A stretch of DNA of 64,000 nt from Rhododendron vialii (GCF_030253575.1 NC_080558.1:41731611-41795610), one strand, 5' to 3'. Shown: positions 35,101 to 47,774, counted from the first letter of the stretch. Notes: generated by a model from the letters alone, not told the origin. Numbers and translations: made by a program.

Positions 35101-38100
35101 GGACGCGTCAATGGAAGTTTAAACCTTTCAAGAGCCATAGGTACTACGCTACCTTGCTTCTTGTGGACTTAGTATTTCGTTCTTTTCATACACTAATGAC
35201 TAAACGTGGTCCATACTACCACCCCTGCTTCATATGGGTAAAGGCAAATTTGGCCAGGTCCACAGCCAGTGGGATTTGGTTCGCCAATTTAGCGGAATGC
35301 AATTTTTATGCTGCCTTGTCCTTTCTAGATTTGGTGAGAGGGAGATTCTGTAGTTAGCCAAGTGTGCATTTCTTTTTTATTGCAGGTGACATGGAGTTCA
35401 AGCAGAACAAGTTTTTGCCTGCTGAAAAGCAGATTGTGACTGCCAATCCAGACATAAATACTGTACGCCTCGCATTCATTGTGAAATAGTTCTTGATGAC
35501 ATTGATTATGTCCTGGTATCCAAAAGGACAAGAACAGTATTGTTCGAAATGAGTGGCTTGAGAAGACAAATGAAATTCTTAATGCAAAAATACAAGACAA
35601 CTCCATGAAGAGGCCTTTCTAACTAAAATGCTTGGCTTTATCGCTATGAAACGTGTTTTGGCATTCTACTTTATTCAGGGACGAAAATATATACTACCCA
35701 TAATTGGATTGTTTGTTGGCCACTAAGCATTACTTGAATAAATTTCTGTAAGAGAAGAAGAGGGAGGTGAATTAAGGATTCTTTAGTTACTCTTAACTTC
35801 TTATAGTCGCATGGATTTTTTGCGAAGATTACCGAATTTTATAGTAAATGAGCAAGTTGATTGCTTACTTCAATAAGAAATGGGAGTTGGTTCTGTAAAG
35901 AGTGTTGGTTTTGGAACTCATAATTGTTAATTTTATTTTTTGGTTTCTTATTTCTTCCTCTTTCCCCCACCACTCTTAAAAGGAATTAAGCAGATAAATA
36001 AGTGGCTTGTGATGTCTCCCAAGAACTTTAATGTTTGGACTGCTTATGTTGTTTTCCTCTGTTCTGATGTGTAAATATTTCTGAAACAGGTTGAGCTTTG
36101 TGATGATGATGATTTTATGGTGTTGGCATGCGACGGTATCTGGTAAGTGTCTTGTGCTTCCAAAAATCTGTTTTGAAGTTTAGGTTTGAGATAGATGTAA
36201 TAAGAGATTAGAACTTTGTAAGAGATACTAATTACGCATGTGAATGTTAGTAAATTTTGGTTAAATTTGGTTCCCTTTTCTGCTTATCATTTTTCACCTT
36301 ACTCGTTTGGGTTGCAAAGACACGAAGTTCTTTGAAGGAATGTGAAGTACTGAAGTACGTTGCTGATGTTGAATCTATTGCTGATGTACTTAATAGTCCT
36401 TTTGTTTTGTTTCCCTTTTGAATTCTTGGGTGTCTTAAAAGTTCGGGAACAGAACAGTTTTGTGCTTCCTGGCCTCCCAACCCAATAGAAAATTATGTGT
36501 GCTATAACGCCAGACGCTAGTGGGACTTGTTAGATTTATGCTGCTTGGCTGCTGTGCGGATGTGAATTTCCCGTTAAACTCGCATGTTGTGTTGAATTTT
36601 TCCTACAAACCCTGTCAAATACTGCTGTGTTTGGATCCCTTTTTGAAAACAAATTTCCAACTCAAAAAATACTCATTACCCCAACTTCCAATCATTACTC
36701 TCCACTCATTACCCCTATCTCCGATCATTATTCTCATTTCTCTCTCTATCTCTCTCCACTCATTACCCCTACTTCCCATCATTACTCTCATAATAAATTT
36801 CTCAAAAACTCATCCAAACACAACATCGGTTTCCCTTGTTTATGAGGAACAACTGGAGAAGTCTGAGTTGAGTTTTGTTCACTCTCTTAAGTGGAGGGTG
36901 AACATTACCTTCCATCCTATTGGTTGAAATGGTGTGGATCCCACCACAAAGTGTTGTCATGCTTACCAAAAAGTGTATTGTATGGTAAGCATGACATCAC
37001 TTTGTGGTGAGATCCATACTATTTCAAGACAAAATTGCACTTGAGAAACAATGGAAAGAGTATGATATACTGCTAGACGCCAGGAGGATCTTTTGAGTTC
37101 ATGCTGGTTGACTTCTGTACTTCAAAGACTTCCCATTATAGTTTGCATGTTTGCTTTCTTCTTAGTAATCTGGAAAGTAGATTGAGCCATCACGATTTTG
37201 AACCAGATTTCAGATATCCAATAACTAAAGGAATTTGGCTTCTTGCAGGGATTGCATGTCAAGCCAACAGCTAGTAGATTTTGTACGCGAACAATTGAAC
37301 GCAGTAAGTTTTAGATCTCTCTGTAGTTTTGCTGTATTGAGTAAGTTAATTTGCAGTTTGGGTAATTCTTGTCAACAGTACTTGAAGAGGCTGCTTAAGC
37401 AAGTGAACCCCCTTTGTTCTTCGTCACATGACAAAACTAAAGTTGCATGCTGACTGAATCCATGATGAAATTTGAACCTTATGGTAGTAATATTGAGAAA
37501 GCGTGTACCGTGTTAATGTGTTATACTGCTGTCAATTGGTTTGTATCTTATGTAATGTTTGTGGTATTACCCATCATGGGTCTATGCAGAGTTATGCAGC
37601 AACAAGGAGTTGTTAAATTCTGTCTTATTAGTTCTTTGTTTTTACCATCGTTGTGGTTTTTCTTCCATTTTCACCTCCAGGATTTAAAATTTTGGTCTGT
37701 TTGGAAATTGACTTTTCTCGTCTATAAAGTACGAAACTTCCCACATGTTTCAGATTGAACTTTTGCACCTGCTGGACAAAATTTTTGGCCCCGCAACTGA
37801 TTTTTTTTCTTTGATATGGGCATCTTTTCATGGATAGCAATGGTGGTGCGTTTATCATACGCTATCATTTCTATCTGTGTGCTTACCCGTTGAAGGAGTT
37901 GCTGTACAGTCTTATGTTTTGTGTGCTTTAGTCATTTTTAGAGGCAGAATTCGATAACGGAGGGGTTTTTAGGTGCCATAATCCATGGATATGTCAATTT
38001 TTGAAATCCCCCTCCCCGTTCCTTGGTTATGGTCGCTAGCTTGACCATCGGTCATATTATGGCCTTGACCTGTGAGTCACGGAAATGGTTCTTATATTAA

Positions 38101-38359
38101 TCGAGAGGCTTTTTGTATCTTCCTAATTATGCAGGAAAGCAAGCTTTCCGCGGTATGCGAAAGGGTACTAGATAGGTGCTTGGCACCATCTACTGCTGGT
38201 GGTGAGGGATGTGATAACATGACCATGATCTTGGTGCAGTTCAAGAAAACCAGTCAGTCTTCTTCTTCGGATGCTGCTGCAGAAGAGAAATCCTCGACTT
38301 CTGATCAAACCGAGACAGAATCTAAACCAGCAGATACTGAGTCGAGCTTGGAAGTTTAG
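30772..38359 (+). CDS. Protein phosphatase 2C, PP2C21/PP2C60-like
   Basis: Coding exons: 30772-30888, 31691-31754, 32979-33087, 34085-34238, 34616-34741, 35017-35140, 35386-35462, 36090-36142, 37249-37303 and 38135-38359 (1104 nt, 367 aa), all with GT-AG borders and consistent phase. The protein starts [17 protein letters not shown], typical of a plant PP2C clade with an N-myristoylation-like MG start (Arabidopsis At4g31860/At2g25070 type). Metal-binding PP2C motifs are present: [23 protein letters not shown] (Asp57), ANAGDSR, SRAIGD, CDGIWD (Asp272) and GCDNMT (Asp320). The insert [20 protein letters not shown] is a mark of this clade. The C-terminal 40 aa are Ser/Glu-rich. It should be an Mg/Mn-dependent Ser/Thr phosphatase; substrates are unknown. 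Introns hold a SINE, a C/AC microsatellite and a hairpin. No defect is visible. Confidence 0.95.
32144..32200. repeat. Compound microsatellite (C)n(CA)n(TC)n in PP2C intron
   Basis: About 18 C residues run into about nine CA units and then a TC-rich stretch. It lies in the intron between coding exons 2 and 3. Confidence 0.95.
36923..37028. mobile_element. 106-bp near-perfect hairpin in PP2C intron
   Basis: The left arm ttgaaatggtgtggatccca continues to gtcatgcttacc, and the right arm ggtaagcatgac continues to gagatccatactatttcaa. About 45 bases pair with four or five mismatches around a 16-base loop. It looks like a tiny MITE and has the size of a microRNA precursor. It lies in the intron between coding exons 8 and 9. 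Confidence 0.75.
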
Positions 38360-38786
38360 TTATATATCAACGACATGTAGTTACAAGAGGATTGAAGATC
38401 CCCCAAAATTTTCTTGCTTTGAAGACTGAATCACGGGTTGTTTGTAACTGAAGAGATGGGGGATCGATTACAGTTGATATCCACATTTCCTGCTGCATTT
38501 TGTTCCACTTTACTAACAATTGCAGGCAGTTGTACAGAAGCTAATAATATTGTAGCAGATTGTATTGGCTGGTTGATTTTGAATAGTTGATGTTTCTCTG
38601 TTCTCATCCTTCTGTTTTAGCTGGATGTGTAATGCTTTGTTATTGCCTCGCATCAGTGTACAAGCAGATGTTTTTCTAACTTCTGAGAATGAACCCACGA
38701 AAGCAGTTGTCGTCGTGGCTTGGGATTAGGGTTTCGCTCAGGTTCGAAATCTCTCTAGTGTTATCAACTTCTTTGAGGGCATGTTC
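38360..38786. other. PP2C 3' untranslated and downstream region
   Basis: Contains the likely 3' untranslated region. No single polyadenylation signal stands out and no gene is seen. Confidence 0.4.
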
Positions 38787-38884
38787 AACAGAACTTTGTT
38801 GTGGTAAATCTTTGGCTTCAATTGGTATCCCTGCTAACAGAACTTTGCTATGGTAAATCTTTGGCCTCAATTGGTATCCCCGCG
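38787..38884. repeat. Tandem duplication, 49-bp unit
   Basis: aacagaactttgttgtggta followed by aatctttggcttcaattggtatccc occurs at 38787 and again at 38836 with three differences. Confidence 0.85.
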
Positions 38885-39057
38885 AGTGAGCAGTGGGATT
38901 GGTCTTTCAGGATTGGTTGAGGTGTGCTTAAGTTGGCCAAAAAGCTTTGTGAGATTCATATGTATTTTGTTGTGTATCGTGTTAAATCTTAATTTTCATG
39001 AATAAATATAAAAATTTCTCTTGCTCTAACAGCTAAAAAGAAAAAGGTGAGAAAGTA

Positions 39058-39362
39058 CACGGAGACCTCCTCAACTACCACTTTCTTCCACGGAGACCTC
39101 CTAACATTTAAAATTGCCCATATAGACCTTTTCAACCATATGAAATAAAAAATTGGCTAACTCTGTTAACAGAATGAGGAAAAATGACAATTTTACCCTT
39201 TAAAAATTTCCCACACTGACCCCCTTATCTAAAAAGTGTTTACTCTGACCTGTCATCTTAATGGTCTTTTTTGACAAAAGGGTGCTGATTGGTCAACAGT
39301 TATAGTTGAAAGGGTTTATATGGGCGATTTTAAATATTAAGGGGTCTCCGTATACTCTAACC
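39058..39362. mobile_element. MITE with inverted ends
   Basis: The left part cggagacctcctaacattta, then aaattgcccatatagacc, matches the right end read in reverse (ggtttatatgggcgatttta, aatattaaggggtctccg). The centre is non-coding. The target duplication was not resolved. Confidence 0.65.
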
Positions 39363-40517
39363 AAAAAATATATACTCGAAAGCGCTTTTTTTATGATTGT
39401 TTAATGAGTCAAAAAAAAAAATCGCCTAGCAAATCGAATTGTAAATAACTCAAAAGAACTACTAATAATTCATAAGTATAAAATTCGTAAGAGCTTCTCT
39501 AATCGGTTTGAGCCTTTGCCAAATGGTCCCTATCAAGCATCCTGCCGAGCGGATGCAGGACACATTGGAACCGTCCAAAAGTGTTTTCAGCTGTTTAGAT
39601 TAAAAAACAAACTCTTTCAGAAAGAGCAGCGTCCCCGAATCCTTTAACTCGCTAAAATAGTATTTTGTTAAAGTTGCTCCATCGAGGCCAAAATTATTTT
39701 TTACATTAATCCATCACGACCTTGATCACTTTAAATCATTCTATAGAGATTTGAACCCAAAAAAAAAAAAAAAAAAACCTAACAATACACAAGTGCTGCT
39801 GTGGCACAAAAGGCTTCAGCCACTTCCTAATTCACTTTTTTGGCCGAGAAAATAACTGAACATTGGAGGAGATTAATTTAATAGTCAACCCGGAAAAATG
39901 GCAATGACTCAAGGTTTGGCCAATCGACTGAGATCGCTCCCGTTCTGTTGAGGTTCTTATTTTTCAAGTATTTATTTCCCGCTTTACGAGACAGGTTATT
40001 CTCTCACAATACATCACATTTTCAAAAAAATAAGTACTTATTTTTTTTAGTGGAACAGGAATTATAAGAAAAATGGAGCGCTAACTATCATTAAACCATT
40101 TCAACTACTATTAAACCATTTCAATTGTGCGTACAGCTTTCTTTCTCCACGACTCCAGAATTTGCCAATAATCTCTCCAAAGTCCGAATCGTGTCTGAAC
40201 TGGTTGTAAAAAGGTTTACTTCACTCACAAAAAATGAAAAAAAGGGTTTACTTTTGGTGTAAATTACAAACTGTAAGGATGGAAACATAAGTTGGTGGTA
40301 GTTATAGGACCGTGAATTAGTTAATCCATCCATTAACACGAGTCCTTATTCAATGATTTGGTGTCAAAAGGCGCAAACCCCTTTTCACCACACGTTATGG
40401 TGTTTGGTGATCAATGGCGGAGCCATTTAAGGGGCTAAGAGGAGCTCTTGCCCCACCCACTTTTTTCCTATTTGTGCTAAATACATACACACATATAAAT
40501 ATTTTAAGGGTGGTATA
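39363..40517. other. Intergenic, no gene seen
   Basis: AT-rich; a poly(A) run lies at 39759-39777, and a possible degenerate inverted-repeat element lies around 39930-40075 (cccgttctgttgag, gtggaacaggaat). Confidence 0.4.
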
Positions 40518-40640
40518 TGCTCCCCGTCCCTTTTAAGAGTCTCACTTCATAAATTCAATTTTTCATGAGGACATCATCGTTATATTTTACTCACTAATTT
40601 TTCAAAATAGAATTTACTTTCAGAAGAAAATGAAAAATGT
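40518..40640. mobile_element. Half of a Stowaway-like MITE
   Basis: ctccccgtcccttttaag begins a stretch that parallels the reverse complement of the element at 19247-19524 (tttactcactaatttttcaaaatagaattta against its internal sequence). The second terminus is missing. Confidence 0.6.
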
Positions 40641-40820
40641 AACAATTTGTGGTTTTTATCTTTGGAGGCTTCCAAGCAACTTAGGATTTCAAATCCACAA
40701 AATCCACCATGATTATTTAGACAATAATCAGTGAAGGTTGTGGAATTTTGCAGTTTATTATGAGTTGAAAGTATTTCTTCTACAAGGTTCGGTCCCTCCA
40801 AAAAAAAAGGAGAAATTTTT

Positions 40821-41027
40821 CAGTGCCTGGTGGGTATATCCCACCTAGAATCTGCTCTGCACAATCAGACCGTCCAATACATTTTTGGACAGCTTGGATT
40901 GAAACTCTCTCTCCTCTCATCCCAACACTTTCTCTTTTTTCTCTGTCCAAATCCGAGCCGTTCAAAAACACAATGGACGGCTCAGATGCGCCAAGCAGGT
41001 ACTAAGTGGTACCCACCCGGAGTTGAA
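40821..41027. mobile_element. MITE-like element with degenerate ends
   Basis: The left end agtgcctggtgggtatatcc and the right end ggtacccacccggagttg are imperfect inverted copies. Inside lie atccgagccgttcaa and gacggctcagat, words shared with the other foldback elements of this window. Confidence 0.5.
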
Positions 41028-41634
41028 AAATTTCCCAAAAAGAAAATCTTTCACTTGAGCGCCAACACACTTTGAGCCTTGAGGTGGAAAAAGAGAGATT
41101 ATTCAGCACCCTTGAAGCACCGCCACCTAGTGCTCGTGGGATCTCTATCGCCACGCATTCACATGGGGTCCACACACATACTTCCAGGACCCCCACGTGA
41201 ACGTGCGGAGGTACCATACGTGGCGATGCTCCGAGAGCAAGTACTATTTTCCCGTGAAAAAAAGGCCGGTGATCACATGGCGATGCTCCGGATACACCAT
41301 ATCAGAATTCTTTCCCTTTCCACGCATTCCTGTTCTGATTCGTCTGAAATCAGGGGGAAAGAAAGCAAAATCCTTCAGTACACGCAGCTGCCTCTTTCTC
41401 TGTTTCTTGAACAGGCACGCAGGCTACTACCTCCCTCCCTCCCTGCCTTTTCAATGTTTGTTTCCGAAAACAATGTTCAAGTCTCTACTGCTTTCCCCAA
41501 ACACACTCCCAAATGTCAACCACTAATACTTCTTGCACATTTGTATACATATATATCCACACACAATCACCCCCATCAAAAAGCAGAAAAGAAAAAAAAA
41601 AAAGTGATTAGCGCTCCTCGGACTAATTCCTCCG
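41028..41634. other. Intergenic, no supported gene
   Basis: A 272-codon open frame (41079-41897) crosses this stretch and the following repeat but has no recognisable domain and low-complexity composition. Confidence 0.45.
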
Positions 41635-41860
41635 ACCCCTCTTATAACCGTTTTACATGCTTATACATAGACACAACACTCCACCGCAACACCAACCACA
41701 CCCGCCCATGTGGCGCTTGCATGAATGGTAACGGGAGAACAGCCACGGACCCTCCTACAATTGTTTTACGCGCTTATGCATGCAATAATGCTAGACACAA
41801 TACTCCACCACAACACCCGCTTACGTGGCACTGGGTGACCGGTAACGGGAGAACAACCGC
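41635..41860. repeat. Diverged tandem duplication, unit about 115 bp
   Basis: The order cctcntanaannnttttac, gcttatncat, agacacaanactccaccncaacacc, acgtggc and ggtaacgggagaacanccnc occurs twice. It lies about 300 bases upstream of zinc-finger gene A. Confidence 0.75.
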
Positions 41861-42140
41861 TTCGAAAGTACTTTACAACCACTTTGTTTTATTTTAATAG
41901 CTAGTTTGTGCGCACCTTGGACTAATCTCACAACTCCTCACAGAGTGTTTTAGTTTTCAAATTTGTTTCCGAAAGAGTACATGTCTGGAAATCTTATCTA
42001 TTAGACTCCATTTTAGTGTTTCCTAGAAAACTACTCCAACAACGTTAGTGTTTTCTCAGTTCCAAATCTCAATCCCTCTCTCACTGTGTGAGCCATCGCT
42101 CCATAGAGTTTTTTTTTTCCATTTTATCTCAGGCGACAAA

Positions 42141-45100
42141 ATGGAGAACGGAAACACGTTCAGCCATCAAGCATTGCAAGGTTTGCTCCTATAAAACCCA
42201 TCTCTCTCTCTCTTTCGTGCAATGATCATTTTTTGGATTCAATGGTGGGATTGTTGGTGATAGAATTTTAGTCTGTAATGACGATCTGTAGAAGTGTTTG
42301 TTAAGGGTCTTGCTAACCTCCGCCTAGGCGATGAATAATAAGGCAATTAACGACAAACAAGTTCGGATTTCAATACAAATTTCATCGATATTGATACACT
42401 TTCACATATATCAATACACTTTTCTCGAAACGCCTTTTACGTACTAACCTCCACCCTTAGGGGTGTGGTTAGCATTTGTAAAAGGGTTTTGCGTGTGGGA
42501 GTATAATCAGAATCCAAAAAGCACAGCGAGTTTTAAAATCTGGATTGTCCAGTTCATTTTTGATAATGCGTTTTGATCCAATGAACTATAGAAGCGGCTC
42601 CCAAACACTCAAAACTAAGAAATGCATAAGCTACGATCCAGTAATTAAGCTCCCAAAAAGGGCTTGAGTATTTATGGTTGTGGGTTTTTATTTTGTGTCA
42701 GGTGACATTTTTGGAAACACGTTAGGAGCGAGGGAGTTGATGCTTTTGAGGGAAATGGAGAAGAAGAGGATCAGAGAAGAGATCATCACATCGGGGTTGT
42801 TGCACAGGCGGGAGTTGGAAGCCGAAGTCATTCGGGAGATGATGATGGAGGGGGAGATTGGTGCGGGTAGCATCGACATAGGGTTGTCGTTGAAGGATTC
42901 TTCGTTGTACCCAGAGGTGCAGGGATATGGGCTTGGGGAAAGGCAGATTGGGTTGGGCAGGCAACAACAGCAGCAGGGGGAGAATTACAGGAGGACGTCG
43001 GTGGTTGACTGGACGGAAGATGGCGGAGTTCTTGGTGCTTGTCCATTTCAACGCGATCCAAAGGCTGTATTGGCGAGTAGGATTGCAACTGAACCAACCA
43101 AGGACGTTAGCAAGGAACAAGGGATCCCATCGGTAATGGACTAAACCTTTCCTGTGCTTGTCATGTTCATTTTTTCATGGTTTGTCACAAATTTTTCCTC
43201 AAATCATTTGGACCATATTTGTTTTGAGATTTTGGATTTAGGCCTCATTGCCACGTATCGGTAGCTAACCTAAGATAGTATTTTTATTTATTTTTTGATC
43301 CAAACCTAAGGTAGTATGAGTAGGTATACATGTGTCCAACTAAACCGTCCAAACAGTTCAAAAAACTAAACCGTCCAAAGGTTTGGTGAAAAGTACCATC
43401 CATTGGAATCCGACTGAGAACGAACATCAACCAATCATGGTAATTGTCTGATCAATCACACCGATAGCTTCCCTTGTTGATCTTATTATCTTCAAGTCGG
43501 GTTTGCTGTTGATAGCTTCAAAATTTGGGTGAGTTTTGGGCAATGTAGCTCTTTTTTGTTCGACAAGAGCATTTGATTGTATTTCCTAAGTTAAGATGGC
43601 TGAAGTTTATGAGGCCTAAGAAGATGATACAGAGTATTCGATTGGCACGGACTATACCCCTTGTAATTTTGCTAACAATTATACTCCAGGATTGAAAATG
43701 CAGAATGGTTTATGTCCTATTTAGATATTTCTTTACCCAGTGAAAGAGGGGAATTACCTTAGACTCCTAATTTTTGTCTCATCATCGTTTACATAACCGT
43801 TCCAGATTTCTATTTCCCCTCATGTGTATGTATGCTTACTTTGAACAATACGGTTCTGTTTTAACCTACTGTTTTGAGATCGTCTAAAATTCGACCTTCA
43901 TTATGTAGGAGAATGTTGTGTTTCTCCAGTTTCGGTTTATTAGGAACAGTGCTTAGTAAAGTTAATTCTTAATTCAACCAGGCAAACTTATGCTGCTAAG
44001 ATCTGGTTAATTTCATTTCTCAGAAATTATATTAGAAGGGACTCATAAATTTCTCCCCTCGTACATAAACCTCCTTTTCATTACAGAATAGGTTGAATAA
44101 AATTCGTTTCAACATCATTTTTCATCAAACACTCCTGGGCTCCACAATGTGTTGCATCATGCATATGTTATATATATAGACCTCGTGAATATGGTTGGAG
44201 GTAAATGTAGGTTCCCTCATCTACCTTTCAACGAGCGCTTGCATCCAACCATGCTGTGTTTAGTACAAGAAATTATCATTCACTTGCTCTAGGATACAGG
44301 CATGGTTTGTGTCTCACACGTTTATCCAACTTTTAAGCAAATTGGACCCTTCCCTCTTACCATTGTGTTGATGTTTTGATAAGAATATAAAGAAGCTTAG
44401 AGCTTCTGGCACTGAAAGGGTAAAAAGGATTTTCTCATATGGTTGTCGATTCCTATTTGAGACCATCCGACCCCTTTTCCTCACCACCTCCTTGAGTCTA
44501 AATACTACATTTCCAGTTGCTATATAATTTGCTGCGTTCATCTCATAGTATGTTCTTTCACTACGATGCACAAAATATGCTACTGTATTTGATTATGTGG
44601 CAGTAGGACATGTCCAAATACACACACCTGGTGTTCGGGTTTGTTGCAAGCCTGATATCCAAAGAGTTGGGATTCAAGGAGGTCCGGTTTGATTGCCATA
44701 CTTCGTTAGTTTCCTATTCATGCTGCATTGCTTCCAAACTTATGTTGGAAGAGTCACTATATACGTCGAAGTGCATGGATACCTAATATTTTAGCTAGGA
44801 TCTAAACATACTTAGAACCTAGTATGGGCTTCCGATTTCACAACTTCTACCCTTGCATTTTCCAAATTCCGATCTGATTTGCCATTTCCACACACCACAT
44901 TAGACTGAGAAGTACATGCAAGATTCTAGTTACTAACACTCCAACTTAGGCCCTTTAATCTGCATGAGACCATACATAGGCAGAGTCGATCTTTATTCTG
45001 CTCCTCCTCCCAACATCATGATTATCTTCACTTCTTTATCTATGTTTTTTGTAAGTAACTTTTTTCGTGGGTATTGGCGCATTATTTTGCTGCAGGCTAA

Positions 45101-46283
45101 GCCTTTGGACTCGGGTGTTTCTGGGATAAAGAGGAAATCTGAAGCAACAATAACTGAATGTATCAAAGATACGCCCTCACTCGTTTTGAGCAAAAAGTTA
45201 CAGCAAGAGTGGACTTGTTCTCTGTGTCAGGTCCCTGCCACATGCGACCAAGGTCTGAAGGACCACTTTCGAGGAAGGAAGCACAAAGCGAAGGAAAAAA
45301 TAATAGAAGAAGCCACTAAACTAGTAAACAAAAATGCTGAATATTCTGACGCATTGGTGGAGGAATCTGAATATTCAAATGAACTGGGAATAAACCTAGT
45401 ACGGGTTTCGGTTTTCATAATTTTCTCCCTTGCATTTTGCAATTTACAATCTGATTTGCCATTTCCACATACCACATCGGACTGAGAAGAATATATGAGA
45501 TTCTAGCTACTAATAAAACCTAGGTCCTTTAATCGGCATGAGAATAGTGAGATACACATGAAGACTCGATCTGCCTCTGCTGCCCCTTCCCCACATCATT
45601 GATTATCTCTGTTTATTAATCTACCTTTTTCTAAGCAACTTGTTTTGTGGTTACTGCATATTATTTTGCTGCAGGCTAAGCCTTTGGACTCTGGCGTTTC
45701 TGGGATAAAGAGGAAATCTGAAGCAACAATAACTGAATGTGTCGAAGATGGGCCCTCACGCAGTTTGAGCAAAAAGTTACGGCAAAAGTGGACTTGTTCT
45801 CTGTGTCAGGTCCCTGCCACATGCGAGCAAGGTCTGAAGGACCACTTTCGAGGAAGGAAGCACAAAGCGAAGGAAAGGGCAAAAGCAGAAACCACTAAAC
45901 CAGTGAACAAAAATGCTGACAATTCTGAGGCGTTGGTGGAGGAATCTGAATATTCAAATGAACTGGGCATGAACGATGTCAATGCCGTTGATTCTGGAGT
46001 GAAGCTAAAAGTGGAGTTGAAGAATGCAAATGATGGTGCTGAATTGAGTGAAAATGAGATCACCACAGGTTCAAATGTTGGTTGCACATTCTGGTGCAAC
46101 ACATGCAAGTTTGGAACCAACACTGAAGAGGAAATGACCGTCCATCGGGTGGAGAAGCGACACATGACTCTGTGGCAGGAAAGTGGTGGCGGTGTCACAG
46201 CTAAGAAAACCATGCCAGATGAAATGAAGTACGTCTGCAAGACTAATGGTGCAGCAGCTGAGGGAAAGGAGGAATCAGACTGA
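42141..46283 (+). CDS. U1/C2H2-type zinc-finger protein, array copy A (intact)
   Basis: Coding exons: 42141-42180, 42702-43132, 45096-45398 and 45675-46283, giving 1383 nt and 460 aa. Exon 1 encodes MENGNTFSHQALQ. Exon 2 has a charged helix (REMEKKRIREEIITSGLLHRRELEAEV) and the CPFQRDP block. Exons 3 and 4 are duplicates that each begin AKPLDSGVSGIKRKSEA and carry a U1-type finger C-x2-C-x12-H-x5-H (WTCSLCQVPAT...HFRGRKHKAKE). Exon 4 adds a third finger (WCNTCKFGTNTEEEMTVH...KRH). Exon 3 is 303 nt, phase 0-0, so its duplication kept the frame. Related plant proteins with a REIEK-IREEI helix and U1 fingers are poorly characterised; U1 fingers often bind double-stranded RNA or sit in spliceosomal proteins. 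A nuclear RNA-binding role is only inference. Intron 2 is nearly 2 kb and shows no gene. This is the only array copy with all parts open. Confidence 0.85.
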
Positions 46284-46777
46284 GAGGGGAATGATCAGAA
46301 TGTAGATGAAGCCGGCGGCCGCTTATAGATCATAGTGGTTTCATAGTGCTCTTATGCCCTTCTTTCTCCTCTCTTTAGTGAAGTATATGTTTGAAAATTT
46401 CTGGCTCCGCCGCTGAGTAGACCAGCTCGAATCGTTAGGTCTTCAAGACTGTTTTGTAACTGCTGCATGAATTCCAATTGTTGTTTTGCTTTGCACACAG
46501 GTGAGCGAAAACCAACATCGTTTAACAAATCAAGTTACACGAGCTCGATTCTAATTCAGTACGTTAAAGGTTATTTGAAATCGACGCTTTCAATACTAAG
46601 GTAGCTGCTTGATCACACGCTTAAAGCTCGTTAAGTTTTCAAATCAAGCTTTAACAATCCATTTATCCTTACCAAGGCAATAAGATTATGCTGTTTTACG
46701 AAACTAAATCACTCGATTTAACTTGTATAATCGGATTGATTAATGCTCGTTTGGTACTGCTTAGACTAATAAACAAA
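46284..46777. other. 3' region of zinc-finger gene A
   Basis: Probable 3' untranslated region followed by AT-rich DNA. Part of it (gaagtatatgtttgaaaatttctggctccgcc) has a diverged counterpart after copy B near 53967. Confidence 0.4.
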
Positions 46778-47101
46778 GGGCGCCGCTATTCGCAGCCCTT
46801 TATTTTCTCCCGTAGCCCACTACATTTCGGTAAATGGTTGTTGAAAATCATAAATAACATTTCGGTAAATTGCTGTTGAAAACAAGATTATATTTCGGTA
46901 ACTACATGTCGAAAATATGTTCAACTTTCGGTAAATAACTGCCGAACATGCATTTTCGGTAAATATCTGTTGAAAAAAATATTATATTTCGGTAATTGGA
47001 TGCTGAAAATATATCTCAATTTCGGTAACTAACTGTCGAGGATAATTGGAAATTTTTAACGGGCTATGGGAGTAAATAGAGGGCTGCAAATAGCAGCGCC
47101 C
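46778..47101. mobile_element. 324-bp MITE with 8-bp target duplication and internal minisatellite
   Basis: taaacaaa flanks both sides (46770-46777 and 47102-47109). Termini gggcgccgctattcgcagcc and ggctgcaaatagcagcgccc are inverted copies, with a second block (ctcccgtagccc, gggctatgggag) inside. The centre holds about seven imperfect units of tttcggtaa(a/c)t followed by a variant of ctgttgaaaa, spaced 32-45 bases. An 8-bp duplication would suit the hAT group, but the termini are not classic. Confidence 0.85.
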
Positions 47102-47109
47102 TAAACAAA

Positions 47110-47774
47110 CCAACATAAACGCATCTTCTAAAATCATTAATTCTTCAAATCCAAATTAAATAGCACAGGTTCGACTTCACTCTTTTGCCTATTTTTACTT
47201 CATCTCCCTAAAGTTTAAAACTCAACATATAATCCCCTTAAACTATACAAATCCAAGATGTCAAATATGACATCAATGGAAAATTACAATTTACTCTCTT
47301 GCCCGTCAATCATCAGCCCGCCGTGTTCTTTTCAACTTAACCTTCACCTATAACCTCCCTAAAACCACCACATCAAAAACCAAATTCAGTCACCGCACTC
47401 CAAACAAAGCTATTCCAAGTTTTCCAACCCCAACTACCCATGATCGTCCACGATTCCCCCTCAACTGACCCCATCCGTTTGGTTCTATTGTCCCTCCTCA
47501 ACCTCTCTAATTTTTGGAAAATTGCCCATAGGTAAAGAGAAAACAGTAGTTCTGTCACAAAAACTTATTTCTCCGCTCAGATGGCACATTCGGTCCAAAA
47601 TCTTAAGGGAGTTTACCGTCACCGGATGAATACTTTTAAGGGAGTTAAGTGTTGAGTTTTAAACACATTAGAGAGGTTAAGTGAAAATCAATCATAATTG
47701 TGGCAGGTTTTATGTAATTTAACCACCCTCACAAAACTTAAATTGCCAAGGTGAAATTAACTCACGCCCCCTTA
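47110..47774. other. Intergenic, no gene seen
   Basis: AT-rich with short CT-rich parts. No conserved open frame. Confidence 0.5.

Noticed and set aside
41079..41897. 272-codon open frame, plus strand
   Set aside because: Biased composition, no recognisable domain, and its distal part spans a tandem duplication; no splice or promoter context supports it.
42722..43120. Minus-strand open frames opposite zinc-finger exon 2
   Set aside because: Antisense shadows of a strongly biased coding exon; similar shadows occur opposite copies B and C.
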